DNA from: Flavobacteriaceae bacterium
Lineage (GTDB): Bacteria > Bacteroidota > Bacteroidia > Flavobacteriales > Flavobacteriaceae
DNA: 64,000 nucleotides
Direction: 5' to 3'
NCBI GenBank assembly: GCA_013214065.1
Contig: JABSPK010000007.1
Span: 62,001 to 126,000, forward strand
In this document: one piece after another, positions 1 through 8,485 of the stretch
Layout: each line of letters begins with the position of its first letter
Position numbering within the stretch: position 1 is the stretch's first letter
Made by a program: the position numbers and the translations under genes
Notes under the pieces: generated by a model
Told to the model about the DNA's origin: nothing
Seen by the model: the letters and a program-made list of their open reading frames with translations, nothing else
Database searches by the model: none

Positions 1-523
1 CCTTAACACCGGCAGTTTCGTTTTCTAGCTGTTGTACGGCTTTGACACCGGTACCTGAGACCGATTGGTAGGTCGAAACTACCACCCGTTTCATTTGATA
101 CTTTTTATGCAAAGGGTTCAAGGCCATTACCATTTGAATCGTCGAACAATTCGGGTTCGCAATGATCTTGTCTTTTGCGGTCAAAATATTGGCATTGATT
201 TCAGGGACCACTAATTTTTTGTCGGGGTCCATCCGCCATGCCGAAGAGTTGTCGATGACCGTGGTGCCGACTTCGGCGAATTTCGGGGCCCATTCCAATG
301 ATGTCCCCCCTCCGGCCGAGAAAATGGCAATATCCGGTTCGGCGGCAACGGCCTCCTCCAGTCCGATGACCGTATAGGACGTTCCTTTATAGTCGATTTG
401 CTTCCCGACTGATCGCGGAGAGGCGACCAAAAGCAATTCATCAATCGTAAAATCACGTTCGGCCAGTACTTTCAACATCACTTCACCGACCATTCCAGTC
501 GCTCCGACAACCGCTACTTTCAT
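1..523 (-). CDS. asd: Aspartate-semialdehyde dehydrogenase, 3' end beyond the window
   Basis: This enzyme reduces aspartyl-4-phosphate to aspartate semialdehyde, the branch point to lysine/diaminopimelate, threonine and methionine. About 174 codons are visible. The N-terminus carries the Rossmann NADP-binding motif VAVVGATGMVG, and the catalytic cysteine lies in NPNCST near residue 126. A QSVSGTG segment typical of the family follows. The gene runs off the left edge, so about half of a normal 330-residue protein is missing only because of the window boundary. The ATG at 523 is preceded by a clear Bacteroidota promoter (545-574), so the gene has its own transcription start rather than depending on mscL. 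Identification is secure. Confidence 0.95.
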   Translation of the reverse strand, partial: MKVAVVGATGMVGEVMLKVLAERDFTIDELLLVASPRSVGKQIDYKGTSYTVIGLEEAVAAEPDIAIFSAGGGTSLEWAPKFAEVGTTVIDNSSAWRMDPDKKLVVPEINANILTAKDKIIANPNCSTIQMVMALNPLHKKYQMKRVVVSTYQSVSGTGVKAVQQLENETAGVK

Positions 524-544
524 CCCAATTCAATTTTGAGGGAA

Positions 545-574
545 CAAAAGTAAACTACCTGTGAAACTGCACAA
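545..574 (-). promoter_or_regulatory. Bacteroidota-type promoter for asd
   Basis: On the minus strand TTG (572-574) is followed after exactly 19 bases by TACTTTTG (545-552), a full match to the TTG/TAnnTTTG consensus of Bacteroidota housekeeping promoters. It lies about 20 bases upstream of the asd ATG. Confidence 0.75.
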
Positions 575-615
575 GCATTTTTACAAGAATGTCAAAATTC
601 AACAAAAAGTTACAA

Positions 616-653
616 ATAAAACAACCGCTGGCTATTGGGATAACCAGCGGCTT
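616..653 (-). terminator. Intrinsic terminator after mscL
   Basis: An inverted repeat pairs CCGCTGG (625-631) with CCAGCGG (644-650) and extends inward with one mismatch. On the minus strand it is followed by the T-rich tract TTGTTTTATTT. It lies about 60 bases downstream of the mscL stop and separates mscL from asd. Confidence 0.7.
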
Positions 654-712
654 TAATACATGGTGTAGCGGTCCCCTTTGGTGATTTACCAAAGAAGCGT
701 AATCCGTATAGC

Positions 713-1114
713 TTACTTTTTCAGGGCATCCCTGATTTCAGCCAATAGTTCTTCTGCCGTTGGCCCTTTTGGTGGCTCCGGGGCAGGTTCTTCTTTTTTC
801 TTCGTTTTGTTCACGCCTTTAACGATCATGAACATGACGAATGCCACGATGATAAAGTCGATGACGTTGGTTAAGAAATCACCATACAATACGGCGACCT
901 CACCAACGGTTTCTCCTGCGTCATTCACTGTGCCTTCATTTAATACGTATTTGAGATCCCTGAAATCGGAATCGAAAAGCAATCCGATCAACGGTGAAAC
1001 GATGCCTCCCGTAAATGAGGTGACGACCTTGTTGAACGCGGCACCCATAACGAAACCAACGGCGATGTCGACGAGGTTTCCTTTCATTGCGAATTCCTTG
1101 AATTCTTTAAGCAT
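713..1114 (-). CDS. mscL: Large-conductance mechanosensitive channel MscL
   Basis: MscL is a homopentameric inner-membrane safety valve that opens under hypo-osmotic shock. The 133-residue length is normal for the family. The N-terminus MLKEFKEFAMKGNLVDIAVG is the amphipathic helix leading into the pore-lining first membrane helix. The sequence then has a periplasmic loop and a second helix (NVIDFIIVAFVMFMIVKGV, about residues 84-102). It ends in an acidic/basic C-terminal helix (PTAEELLAEIRDALKK) that bundles in the cytoplasm. It lies downstream of alr on the same strand with a 62-base gap and is closed by a terminator at 616-653. Confidence 0.97.
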   Translation of the reverse strand: MLKEFKEFAMKGNLVDIAVGFVMGAAFNKVVTSFTGGIVSPLIGLLFDSDFRDLKYVLNEGTVNDAGETVGEVAVLYGDFLTNVIDFIIVAFVMFMIVKGVNKTKKKEEPAPEPPKGPTAEELLAEIRDALKK

Positions 1115-1176
1115 GATGTATAGTTTAAATGGTTATTATGCCAAAAAGGTAGGAAAAAAATGTCTGCTAAGCGCTT

Positions 1177-2283
1177 TTATTCCAATATTTTACGACTAAC
1201 ACGCTGAGAAACAGCGGTCAACAATTCATACGAAATGGTGTCTGCTGCATTGGCGATTTTTTCGGCCGAATGGCCGCTTCCGAAAACGATGACCTCATCG
1301 CCTGAACGACAATCGATGCCGGTAACATCGATCATGATCATATCCATACAGACGTTGCCTATGATTGGTGCCTTTTGGTTGTTTATCCAAACGAATCCAT
1401 TTCCATTTCCATAGGTTCTTGCGATGCCATCGGCATGACCGACAGGTAAGGTGGCGATTTTTTGATAACCGGTTGCGGTAAATGCCCGGTTATAACCTAC
1501 GGTCTCCCCAGGTTCGATCTGATGGAGCTGTGAAATAATGGTCTTTAATGCCGCAACAGGGCGAAGTGCTTCATCTTCAGCCGCGTGATTGCCATAGCCA
1601 TAGAGTCCGATACCGCTGCGGACCATATCGAACTGGGCTTCCGGGTAATTTACGATTCCCGATGTATTCAAAAGGTGTCGAAGTGGTACTTGGCCCAGGG
1701 CTGAATCCATGGCTTGACAGATGGTTATGAACGTTTTGATCTGTCTTTTGCTGAACTCCGTTTCTTTGGGATCCTCTGAAGCGGCCAGATGCGAAAACAG
1801 GGCCTTGATGCTGATTTCATCCCGACCTTGTAGCTGCTCCATGATATAGTCGACATCGTTTTCCCAAAACCCAAGTCGGTTAAGGCCGGTGTTGAACTTG
1901 ATATGGACCGGATAGCCTGATACCTTCCTGTTTTTCGCGCATTCCAAGAACAACCGCAAAATGCGTGGGGAATAAAGACTTGGTTCGAGTTCGTAGTCGA
2001 TTAGGGTGGTGAAGTTTAGGGGTTGTGGATGGAGTACCAAAATAGGTAGTCGTACGCCCGCCTCTCGCAGCGCGACTCCTTCTTTGACATAGGCCACCGC
2101 AAGGTAGTCGGCACCCAAATCTTCCAGTTTTTGCGAAACTGCAACAGCATCGCTACCATAAGCGAAGGCCTTGACCACCGCCATGAACTTGGCATCCGGA
2201 TCTAGTTTTGATCGCAAATAGTGGTAATTGTGGGCTAGGGCCCGAAGATCGATTTCGAGCGTCGTTTCCCCGACTTTATTCAT
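1177..2283 (-). CDS. alr: Alanine racemase
   Basis: A PLP enzyme that interconverts L- and D-alanine and supplies D-Ala for peptidoglycan. The protein has 368 residues, normal for the family. The PLP lysine is Lys38 in [10 protein letters not shown]; the usual KANAYG is KAFAYG here, which leaves the lysine intact. GYNRAF and [11 protein letters not shown] (the latter holding part of the active-site entrance) are also present in the C-terminal beta domain. Its start overlaps the tdk stop by 8 bases (2276-2283), so translation is probably coupled. The high-scoring shadow frames inside the gene are not real genes. Confidence 0.97.
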   Translation of the reverse strand: MNKVGETTLEIDLRALAHNYHYLRSKLDPDAKFMAVVKAFAYGSDAVAVSQKLEDLGADYLAVAYVKEGVALREAGVRLPILVLHPQPLNFTTLIDYELEPSLYSPRILRLFLECAKNRKVSGYPVHIKFNTGLNRLGFWENDVDYIMEQLQGRDEISIKALFSHLAASEDPKETEFSKRQIKTFITICQAMDSALGQVPLRHLLNTSGIVNYPEAQFDMVRSGIGLYGYGNHAAEDEALRPVAALKTIISQLHQIEPGETVGYNRAFTATGYQKIATLPVGHADGIARTYGNGNGFVWINNQKAPIIGNVCMDMIMIDVTGIDCRSGDEVIVFGSGHSAEKIANAADTISYELLTAVSQRVSRKILE

Positions 2284-2920
2284 TCGATCGTTCCTTTTTG
2301 GAGTCGATTTCCTCTACATCGACCTCCATTTTACCAATTTTTTCACGAAGCATCGCCTTGTAAAAGGCAGCTCGGCTCAAAGGTTCATATTCTTCGGTTT
2401 CCCCAAGCAAGACCAGGTTGTCATCATCCGATTTTCGAAAACTGTAATTGGCAAGGTTTCCGGTTCGGGTGCAAACGGCATGCACTTTGGTGACGTATTC
2501 GGCTGTCGCCATCAGGGCGGGCATGGGCCCAAAGGGGTTTCCTTTGAAATCCATATCGAGTCCGGCAACTACTACACGCACCCCGCGGTTGGCAAGGTCG
2601 TTGCAAACGGTGACGATTTCATCATCGAAAAATTGGGCCTCATCGATGCCTACCACGTCACAATCATCGGCCAATAAACGGATATTCGCCGCAGCGGGAA
2701 CGGGCGTCGAACGGATTTCGTTCGCGTCATGTGACACGACCATTTCCTCATTGTAACGGGTGTCGACCAGGGGTTTGAAAATCTCCACCTTTTGCCTGGC
2801 GAACTTCGCCCGCTTCAGTCGACGTATCAATTCTTCGGTCTTGCCTGAAAACATCGAACCACAGATGACCTCGATCCATCCGAACTGCTCCTTGTGGTTG
2901 ACGGTGTTTTCTAAAAACAT
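2276..2920 (-). CDS. tdk: Thymidine kinase (type II)
   Basis: It phosphorylates thymidine to dTMP with ATP in the salvage pathway. It has 214 residues. The Walker A motif GSMFSGKT covers about residues 21-28, and the Walker B region is [10 protein letters not shown] near residue 91. The C-terminal lasso domain of many type II kinases holds zinc with two CxxC pairs; here the segment reads [14 protein letters not shown], with only one cysteine, so zinc binding looks lost. I believe this is common in Flavobacteriia, but this was not checked. It overlaps alr by 8 bases. Confidence 0.95.
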   Translation of the reverse strand: MFLENTVNHKEQFGWIEVICGSMFSGKTEELIRRLKRAKFARQKVEIFKPLVDTRYNEEMVVSHDANEIRSTPVPAAANIRLLADDCDVVGIDEAQFFDDEIVTVCNDLANRGVRVVVAGLDMDFKGNPFGPMPALMATAEYVTKVHAVCTRTGNLANYSFRKSDDDNLVLLGETEEYEPLSRAAFYKAMLREKIGKMEVDVEEIDSKKERSNE

Positions 2921-3078
2921 AGGGTAGTTTTGAACGAAAATAAGAGGTTTCTACGTTAATATCTAAAGCGATTGATAGAATTAGTCCGGCAGCAAGGGTC
3001 GGGCGAACAAATTTTAACCTTTTGTTCTTAGTCAATTATCAGAATACCAACTATTTTTATACGAAAGAACCACGGCAT

Positions 3079-3759
3079 ATGAAGCGCAAATTAAGGGAAG
3101 AACTCATCAAACTCTCCACCGATATCATCACCTCTCGTGAAGACAAGGAATTGACCGAATTGTACGATCAGGCCAAGGACCTCTATGAAAAATTGGCCGT
3201 GCTCAAATTCATCGACGAAAAATTGAACGACATCGAGGTCGACGTTTCGAAAAACGTCATCGCCGCGAAGTTCGAAAAGATGGCCACGGCCGTCATCAGT
3301 GGTAATACCGCCATCCCGGAGAGCAACCCCCATGAAGAGGATATCATCACGCCGGGTATGGATACGATAAAAGATATGGTTTCCGAAATGCCCAGTGAGG
3401 CCGTAGAATATATTTTTGGGGATTTCATCGCCAAGCCCGAAACCATGAAGAACGATAAGGACTTGGTCACCCCCGACACCATCGAACAACCAGAACCACC
3501 GAAAGCGAAATCATTGAACGATACCTTATCCAAAGAACTCCAAGTCGGTCTGAATGATCGTTTGGCCTTCGTCAAACATCTCTTCGATGACAGCATGGAC
3601 GATTACAATAGGGTGATTTCACAGCTGAATACCATTGATACGGAAGAGCGATCGGTAGCTTTTATCACCAATATGGTCAAGCCGGAATACAACCAATGGG
3701 AAGGTAAGGAAGCTTATGAAGAGCGCTTTATGGACCTTATCGCCAGAAAATTCGCCTAG
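3079..3759 (+). CDS. Conserved acidic protein of unknown function
   Basis: I do not recognise a named domain. From the ATG at 3079 the protein has 226 residues; the frame stays open upstream to 3022, but the extra residues (FLVNYQNTNYFYTKEP) look like untranslated leader. It is acidic, with no signal peptide or membrane segment. The N-terminal 60 residues are charged and probably coiled-coil (REELIKLSTDIITSREDKEL). A low-complexity Pro/Glu linker (EQPEPPKAKS) sits near residue 140. The C-terminal 80 residues are the most folded-looking part (LNDRLAFVKHLFDDSMDDYNRV). It is divergent from tdk and upstream of the DoxX-like gene and rsmI. Confidence 0.8.
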   Translation: MKRKLREELIKLSTDIITSREDKELTELYDQAKDLYEKLAVLKFIDEKLNDIEVDVSKNVIAAKFEKMATAVISGNTAIPESNPHEEDIITPGMDTIKDMVSEMPSEAVEYIFGDFIAKPETMKNDKDLVTPDTIEQPEPPKAKSLNDTLSKELQVGLNDRLAFVKHLFDDSMDDYNRVISQLNTIDTEERSVAFITNMVKPEYNQWEGKEAYEERFMDLIARKFA

Positions 3760-3804
3760 TAGCCCTTTATTCTTACCTTTAGGGGGAACCAACTTCATAC
3801 GAAC

Positions 3805-4159
3805 ATGCTAAAAAAGATCCTTTTTTTGGGCGTCCACGGGTATATTGACCCTAGTGATGTGCTTTTCGGTCTACAACTACTTTTTCAATACGGGGATGAT
3901 TTCCGAATTCTTCGTGAATATGGGCTATCCGACCTATTTGATCTACCCCTTGGCCATTGCCAAACTTCTTGGGCTGGTCGCCGTTTGGGGCAATTTTTCC
4001 AAGTGGCTCAAAGAATGGGCCTACGCCGGATTTTTCTTCAACACCGTTTTGGCGTTCTTCGCCCACTATATGATCAGCGACGGGCAACATATGGGTGCGG
4101 TCATCGCATTCTTGGCGGTACTCGTTTCCTATTTCACGGGAAAAGAAGTTAGACCCTAA
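3805..4159 (+). CDS. DoxX-like membrane protein with a frameshift at a T7 tract
   Basis: The downstream frame encodes a DoxX-like small membrane protein with segments such as MISEFFVNMGYPTYLIYPLA and GFFFNTVLAFFAHYMI, giving three or four membrane helices. That frame has only a TTG at 3845 and lacks the first helix. The ATG at 3805 opens the neighbouring frame as MLKKILF, then goes out of frame at the T7 run (3821-3827). Removing one T gives MLKKILFWASTGILTLVM joined in frame to the rest, which is exactly a DoxX-type N-terminus. So there is one gene of about 117 codons broken by a one-base insertion, a sequencing error, or translated by slippage. Confidence 0.75.
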
Positions 4160-4168
4160 ATCCGGTTC

Positions 4169-4840
4169 ATGGGGAAACTTTTTCTGGTACCGACTCCTAT
4201 TGGAAACTTAAAGGATATCACCCTTAGGGCATTGGAAGTCCTGAAAGAGGCTGATGTCATTTTGGCCGAAGATACCCGAACCAGTGGCAAACTCCTCAAG
4301 CATTATGAGATCACCACACCAATGCAGAGCCACCACATGCATAATGAACATGCCCAACTCAACCGATTGATCGACTTGATCGTGCAAGGGTCGAATGTGG
4401 CCCTGATTTCCGATGCGGGTACCCCTGCGATTTCCGACCCGGGTTTCTTGCTGACCCGTGCCTGCGTCGAACAAGGCATCGAAGTCGAATGCCTTCCGGG
4501 AGCGACCGCCCTTGTACCCGCATTAGTGAACAGTGGCCTGCCCAACGATCGATTCGTTTTCGAAGGTTTTTTACCGGTCAAAAAGGGAAGACAGTCGCGT
4601 TTGAAAACCTTGACCGAAGAAACCCGTACCATGGTGTTTTATGAATCACCCCATAAATTACTAAAGACTTTGGGCCAATTTTCGGACTATTTTGGAGCAG
4701 ACAGACCGGTCTCGGTATCTCGAGAATTGACCAAATTACACGAAGAAACCGTACGGGGTAGCCTTCAAGGGGTTTTGGCGCATTTTTCGGAGAAAGCCCC
4801 TAAGGGCGAGTTGGTTATCGTCGTTGCTGGAAAGCCTTGA
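4169..4840 (+). CDS. rsmI: 16S rRNA 2'-O-ribose C1402 methyltransferase
   Basis: An SAM-dependent tetrapyrrole-methylase-fold enzyme that methylates the ribose of C1402 in the 30S decoding centre. It has 223 residues. Family signatures are LFLVPTPIGNLKDITLRAL at the N-terminus, AEDTRTSGKLLKHY near residue 35, ALISDAGTPAISDPG near residue 80 and ECLPGATALVPALVNSGL near residue 110. It starts 9 bases after the DoxX-like gene ends and the two are probably cotranscribed. At this length it probably lacks the small C-terminal extension of the E. coli protein. Confidence 0.96.
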   Translation: MGKLFLVPTPIGNLKDITLRALEVLKEADVILAEDTRTSGKLLKHYEITTPMQSHHMHNEHAQLNRLIDLIVQGSNVALISDAGTPAISDPGFLLTRACVEQGIEVECLPGATALVPALVNSGLPNDRFVFEGFLPVKKGRQSRLKTLTEETRTMVFYESPHKLLKTLGQFSDYFGADRPVSVSRELTKLHEETVRGSLQGVLAHFSEKAPKGELVIVVAGKP

Positions 4841-4886
4841 ACTGTTAGTTATTGGTTTCGTTTCCGACTGATTTTGGAACCAACCT

Positions 4887-5948
4887 ATGGCCAAAGTGGT
4901 ACAGAAATTACATCCGGAAATCAACAAGGTCTATTTCATCAATACCTACACCTTACTGCGAATTCTGTCAGGTTCAGGAACCATCCAAGTCGATTTCAAG
5001 AACTATGACGATTGGCAAGACAAGGCCATCTATCTGGAAAAAGGACAGTACATCAAATTTTTTTCAGAGGATTTCGTAGTTCAAAAAATCGAATTCCCCA
5101 GCAAGACCATTTTTGAAAAGAAAGAGGTCCGGGTGTTGTTCAAGCACTTGATCTCTTTGGGTTATGTCGACTTCAATGAATGTGATGCCTGCAAGCGATA
5201 CTTGGAGAACACGGTATTTTCTGGCCATACCTCTGAAATCATCGACATTTCCTCCGAACAATGGTATTGGCAAAATCCATTCAAGGCAAGCAAACAGGAA
5301 TACCAGATCATCTTTGATGTCAAAGATATTATCGACGAAAACTACTACGGCAATTTCAACAATGACGACCTTAGCCAGCTCATGACCGAAAGGGGTTATG
5401 AGGCCCAAGCATTGGTAAAGGATAAAATCGGCTTATCGATCAAAAATTTGATATCGAATAAGAAGTTGATGGAAGGAAAAAAGAAAATCGTTTTTAGCGA
5501 TAAGAGCATACAAGAGGTCTCGTATGAAACCGGGTTCAAAGATCCCGCCTATTTCAATAGGGTGTTCAAGCGAACCACGGGAATGACCCCTTCCGATTTC
5601 CGAAATGACTTTGATTACGAAAACCGGGATACGTTCGTACGGAACCTTATGGAACTATTGAAAACCTTCCACACCCAACAACGCACCCTTGGTTTTTATG
5701 CCGATAAAATGAACCTCTCCGTAAAGGCGCTTTCCAAAAAAACAAGGGCCAAAATGAATGCTTCCCTGGGGCAATTGATCCGCAACGAATTGGTATCCAC
5801 CTCGAAAAAAATGTTGGAACAAGATGCCCCCATCAAGGAAATAGCCTTCGCTTTGGGTTTCGAGGAGCCCCAACATTTCACCCATTTTTTTAAAAACCAT
5901 ACGGGTACTACCCCTTCCGCTTACCGTTTGGAAAAGTACAATCCTTAG
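4887..5948 (+). CDS. AraC-family regulator with two tandem HTH units
   Basis: The 353-residue protein has an N-terminal region of about 110 residues resembling a small cupin-like sensing domain. A first AraC HTH unit follows at about residues 150-240, ending VSYETGFKDPAYFNRVFKRT and GMTPSDFR. A second unit covers about residues 255-350, ending IAFALGFEEPQHFTHFFKNH and TGTTPSAYR. Both keep the hallmark second helix-turn-helix and the TPSxYR closing motif. In the first unit the initial HTH is poorly conserved. Ordinary AraC proteins have one such unit (two HTHs). It stands just upstream of the SnoaL-like, SPW-like and YHS genes, which it may regulate; this is inference from position only. Confidence 0.85.
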   Translation: MAKVVQKLHPEINKVYFINTYTLLRILSGSGTIQVDFKNYDDWQDKAIYLEKGQYIKFFSEDFVVQKIEFPSKTIFEKKEVRVLFKHLISLGYVDFNECDACKRYLENTVFSGHTSEIIDISSEQWYWQNPFKASKQEYQIIFDVKDIIDENYYGNFNNDDLSQLMTERGYEAQALVKDKIGLSIKNLISNKKLMEGKKKIVFSDKSIQEVSYETGFKDPAYFNRVFKRTTGMTPSDFRNDFDYENRDTFVRNLMELLKTFHTQQRTLGFYADKMNLSVKALSKKTRAKMNASLGQLIRNELVSTSKKMLEQDAPIKEIAFALGFEEPQHFTHFFKNHTGTTPSAYRLEKYNP

Positions 5949-6041
5949 CGTCTTTTTTGTAGGCCCCAATGGCCATTCCGTGCTGAAATTTGCAATGTAA
6001 TTACAAACCAAAATTTGTTTAATCATTTAAAAATAACAGCA

Positions 6042-6395
6042 ATGGATATTAAATCTTTAGCCTTGGAAATGGACGGAATCGTAGCCCAAGGCGCGATTGT
6101 AGACGCGGTTCAGCGCTTTTTCGCCAACGATGCCACGACCTCCGATTACAACGGAGTCGCAACGACCGACAAAGCACAAATGGTCGAGAAAATGAAAGGC
6201 TTTGCCGAAGCGATCGCGCAGGTAAACGGCATTACACTCCATCACACGATCGTTGATGGCAACGTATCGGCCTCAGAGTTCACTTTCGATTTCGATATGA
6301 AGGACAACAGTAAAATTTACTGGCATGAGATCATTCGACGGATCTGGAACGAGAACGGCGAGGTGGTGCAAGAGGAATATTTTAACGCCCAGTAA
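6042..6395 (+). CDS. SnoaL/NTF2-like fold protein
   Basis: A 117-residue protein from the ATG at 6042; the upstream in-frame TTG at 6015 would add MFNHLKITA and is less likely. The length and pattern fit the NTF2-like cone fold: an N-terminal helix (AIVDAVQRFFANDATTSDY), then hydrophobic beta strands ending in IYWHEIIRRIWNENGEVVQEEYF, which is typical of the last strands of SnoaL-like proteins. The catalytic or ligand role is unknown. It is first in a short run with an SPW-like membrane protein (one base gap) and a YHS-domain protein. Confidence 0.75.
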   Translation: MDIKSLALEMDGIVAQGAIVDAVQRFFANDATTSDYNGVATTDKAQMVEKMKGFAEAIAQVNGITLHHTIVDGNVSASEFTFDFDMKDNSKIYWHEIIRRIWNENGEVVQEEYFNAQ

Positions 6396-6396
6396 A

Positions 6397-6753
6397 ATGA
6401 AATTCAGATGTATTACCCCTACACTACACGGCGTGGCCGACTACTCGGCCGGAGTCGGTTTGATTTTGGCTCCCTTTTTGCTCGGGCTCGGTGGAACCGA
6501 CCATTGGGCACTCTGGATATCGGTAATCACGGGAGCTGCGGTCGTCTTGGCCAGTATGCTAACGGATTACAAGCTCGGAGCGTTTCGGACCATACCTTTC
6601 CAGATCCATCTGACAATCGATCTTTTGGTGGCCATAGCGTTTATGGTAATCCCATTTGCCCTTGACTTTCAAGGATTGGATGCACATTATTATTGGGTGA
6701 ATGCCGCGGTGGTATTTGTCGTGGTCTCCCTGAGCGCGACCCATGAAGAATAA
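6397..6753 (+). CDS. SPW-repeat-like four-helix membrane protein
   Basis: From the ATG at 6397 the product has 118 residues and four predicted membrane helices, with segments such as VGLILAPFLLGLG, WISVITGAAVVLASMLTDY, LLVAIAFMVIPFALDF and YYWVNAAVVFVVVSLSAT. The pattern (THGVADYSAG-type opening, central TDY) resembles the SPW-repeat membrane family of unknown function. It starts 1 base after the SnoaL-like gene stops, so translation is likely coupled. No enzymatic residues are evident. Confidence 0.75.
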   Translation: MKFRCITPTLHGVADYSAGVGLILAPFLLGLGGTDHWALWISVITGAAVVLASMLTDYKLGAFRTIPFQIHLTIDLLVAIAFMVIPFALDFQGLDAHYYWVNAAVVFVVVSLSATHEE

Positions 6754-6776
6754 CAGAACAATTTAAAAACAGCACA

Positions 6777-7250
6777 ATGAAACATTCATTAAAAACAACA
6801 GTGGCCCTTTTTGCTTTGGCCGTTAGCACGATCGGTTTCGGTCAAGACAAAAAAGCGAACAATATCGATAACAGTAATATCGCCCTTCAAGGGTACAGCC
6901 CGGTATCCTATCTTGATTTGGGAATAGCCCAAAAGGGACTGAAGGAATTCAAATCGACCCATAATAAAGTGGTGTACTATTTCACCGATGCGGAGCAAAA
7001 GAAGCAGTTTGACAAGGCCCCGGAACGCTACGTGCCCCAATATGGCGGTTTCTGTGCCTTTGGGATTTATGCGGGCGCCAAATTCAGACCAGATCCGAAC
7101 AAGTTCATTGTAAAGGATGGAAAGTATTACTTGTTTCTTTACAATCTAGAGTTGGATGCCCAACAATTGTGGATGGCTGAAAACGACCATAAAAAGTTGG
7201 TCAACACGGCGAATACGAATTGGGGAAGCTTAAGTAAAACCTACAACTAA
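6777..7250 (+). CDS. Secreted YHS-domain protein
   Basis: A 157-residue protein with a Sec signal peptide ending near residue 22 (LFALAVSTIGFGQ). The mature part contains a YHS-like domain: ALQGYSPVSYLDLG, VYYFTDAEQKKQFDKAPERYVPQYGGFCAFGIYAG. YHS domains are often linked to metal (copper or iron) handling; here a single cysteine (Cys in GGFCAFG) is present. It is the last gene of the SnoaL/SPW/YHS run and is followed by a GC-rich inverted repeat that may end transcription. Substrate is unknown. Confidence 0.85.
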   Translation: MKHSLKTTVALFALAVSTIGFGQDKKANNIDNSNIALQGYSPVSYLDLGIAQKGLKEFKSTHNKVVYYFTDAEQKKQFDKAPERYVPQYGGFCAFGIYAGAKFRPDPNKFIVKDGKYYLFLYNLELDAQQLWMAENDHKKLVNTANTNWGSLSKTYN

Positions 7251-7277
7251 ACCCGTCATGGGTAGTGATTGGATGAA

Positions 7278-7315
7278 ATACCCCGGACTTTGGCCGGGGT
7301 ATGTTGCTTTTCGTT
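7278..7315 (+). terminator. Probable terminator after the YHS gene
   Basis: ATACCCCGG (7278-7286) pairs with CCGGGGTAT (7294-7302), a 9-base perfect stem with a short loop, followed by a T-rich stretch (GTTGCTTTTCGTT). It lies 27 bases after the stop codon. Confidence 0.6.
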
Positions 7316-7332
7316 AAATTCCACTTGAATTT

Positions 7333-7917
7333 ATGGAACAACTCCTCTCCGAAATCCGAAATTGTGAAGTTTGTGTACCTCATCTAGAGCTTGGCCCGAG
7401 ACCCATTGTCACGGCCCATATCGATTCAAAAATCGCAATTGTCGGACAGGCACCGGGCTCGAAAGTGCACCAAAGTGGGATTCCATGGGACGACCCCAGT
7501 GGCAAACAGTTGCGAAAGTGGTTGGGGGTGAACGATACCCAATTTTACGACGAACGCCTTTTCGCCCTAATCCCGATGGGATTTTGTTACCCTGGAAAAG
7601 GAAGTTCGGGCGATCTGCCGCCACGACCCGAATGCGCCCCGCTATGGCATGATCGGTTATTTGAACGAATGCCCAAACTTCAGCTTATCATTTTGATCGG
7701 CCAATATGCCCAACATCGGTATTTGGATGCCGAAAGCAAAAAGAACCTAACTGAAACCGTACGGACCTTTGAAGATTATTTACCTCGGCATTTCGTTTTG
7801 CCCCACCCTTCACCTAGAAATCGATTTTGGCTGGCGAAGAACCCTTGGTTCGAGACCTTGGTGCTCCCCGAATTGGAACGTCGGGTCAATAGCGCACTGT
7901 CGCCCGGAGCCGACTGA
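7333..7917 (+). CDS. Uracil-DNA glycosylase family protein
   Basis: A 194-residue member of the uracil-DNA glycosylase superfamily. The first catalytic motif appears as IVGQAPGSKVHQSGIPWDDPSG near residue 36 and the second as HPSPRN near residue 156. These match the compact branch that removes uracil or related bases from DNA or acts as an uncharacterised nucleotide-binding relative. The start codon lies 30 bases after the YHS terminator. Its 3' end overlaps the 3' end of the convergent Crp/Fnr gene by 32 bases (7886-7917). Confidence 0.85.
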   Translation: MEQLLSEIRNCEVCVPHLELGPRPIVTAHIDSKIAIVGQAPGSKVHQSGIPWDDPSGKQLRKWLGVNDTQFYDERLFALIPMGFCYPGKGSSGDLPPRPECAPLWHDRLFERMPKLQLIILIGQYAQHRYLDAESKKNLTETVRTFEDYLPRHFVLPHPSPRNRFWLAKNPWFETLVLPELERRVNSALSPGAD

Positions 7918-8467
7918 AGGTTTCCGGTTTCATATTCAGATAAGAAGCCAGGTATTTTTGTGGAATGACCTTTAAATCATCGGGGCACCGTTTCATAAAG
8001 GCGATATAGCGTGCCTCCGCACTTAAAGTCAAAAGCTCCACTTCACGGTACACGCGACCGAACAAGATATCACGGAAAAAATGATGGGCCCATTCGTGGA
8101 ACGCCGGATTTTCGAACAACGCGCGATAATCCCTTCGATCGATGGCCAGCAGGGTCGAGGGCTTTAAAGCTTCTAGGAAGGTGTCGGACGGTTTTTGGTC
8201 TAGAAAAGAATCGAACACTCCTGAAGGACTACCCGCATAGGAAAATCCAAGCACCACTTTTTCGCCTTTTTGATTCAGTAGGTAAATCGCCTGTACCCCT
8301 TCGACGACCACATAAAAATACTTTTCCATCCGCCCGGCTTCGGTAATCAATTCGTTTTGTTTGAAGGTACATGGTTTCCATAATCGAAGGAATCGGGATT
8401 CCGCTTCACCTTGCAACCGGATTGTATTGAAAACGCTTTTCAATAGATTGATCTGACGTTCTTCCAT
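7886..8467 (-). CDS. Crp/Fnr-family transcriptional regulator
   Basis: A 193-residue regulator with an N-terminal cyclic-nucleotide-binding fold (residues about 20-130, including YFYVVVEGVQAIYLL and FSYAGSPSGVFDSFL) and a C-terminal winged helix in which VIPQKYLASYLNMKPETFSR is the recognition region. The cysteine cluster of Fnr is absent, so it is probably not an oxygen sensor of that type. This shape (about 190 residues, 'QKYLASYLNMKPETFSR') is very common in Flavobacteriia. It lies downstream of the DinB-fold gene on the same strand. Confidence 0.88.
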   Translation of the reverse strand: MEERQINLLKSVFNTIRLQGEAESRFLRLWKPCTFKQNELITEAGRMEKYFYVVVEGVQAIYLLNQKGEKVVLGFSYAGSPSGVFDSFLDQKPSDTFLEALKPSTLLAIDRRDYRALFENPAFHEWAHHFFRDILFGRVYREVELLTLSAEARYIAFMKRCPDDLKVIPQKYLASYLNMKPETFSRLRATVRY

Positions 8468-8485
8468 ATCCCATAAAGATACAGA

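Noticed and set aside
678-1199. Plus-strand frame opposite mscL
   Set aside because: A shadow of mscL, which has clear family features; no promoter or start signal supports the other strand.
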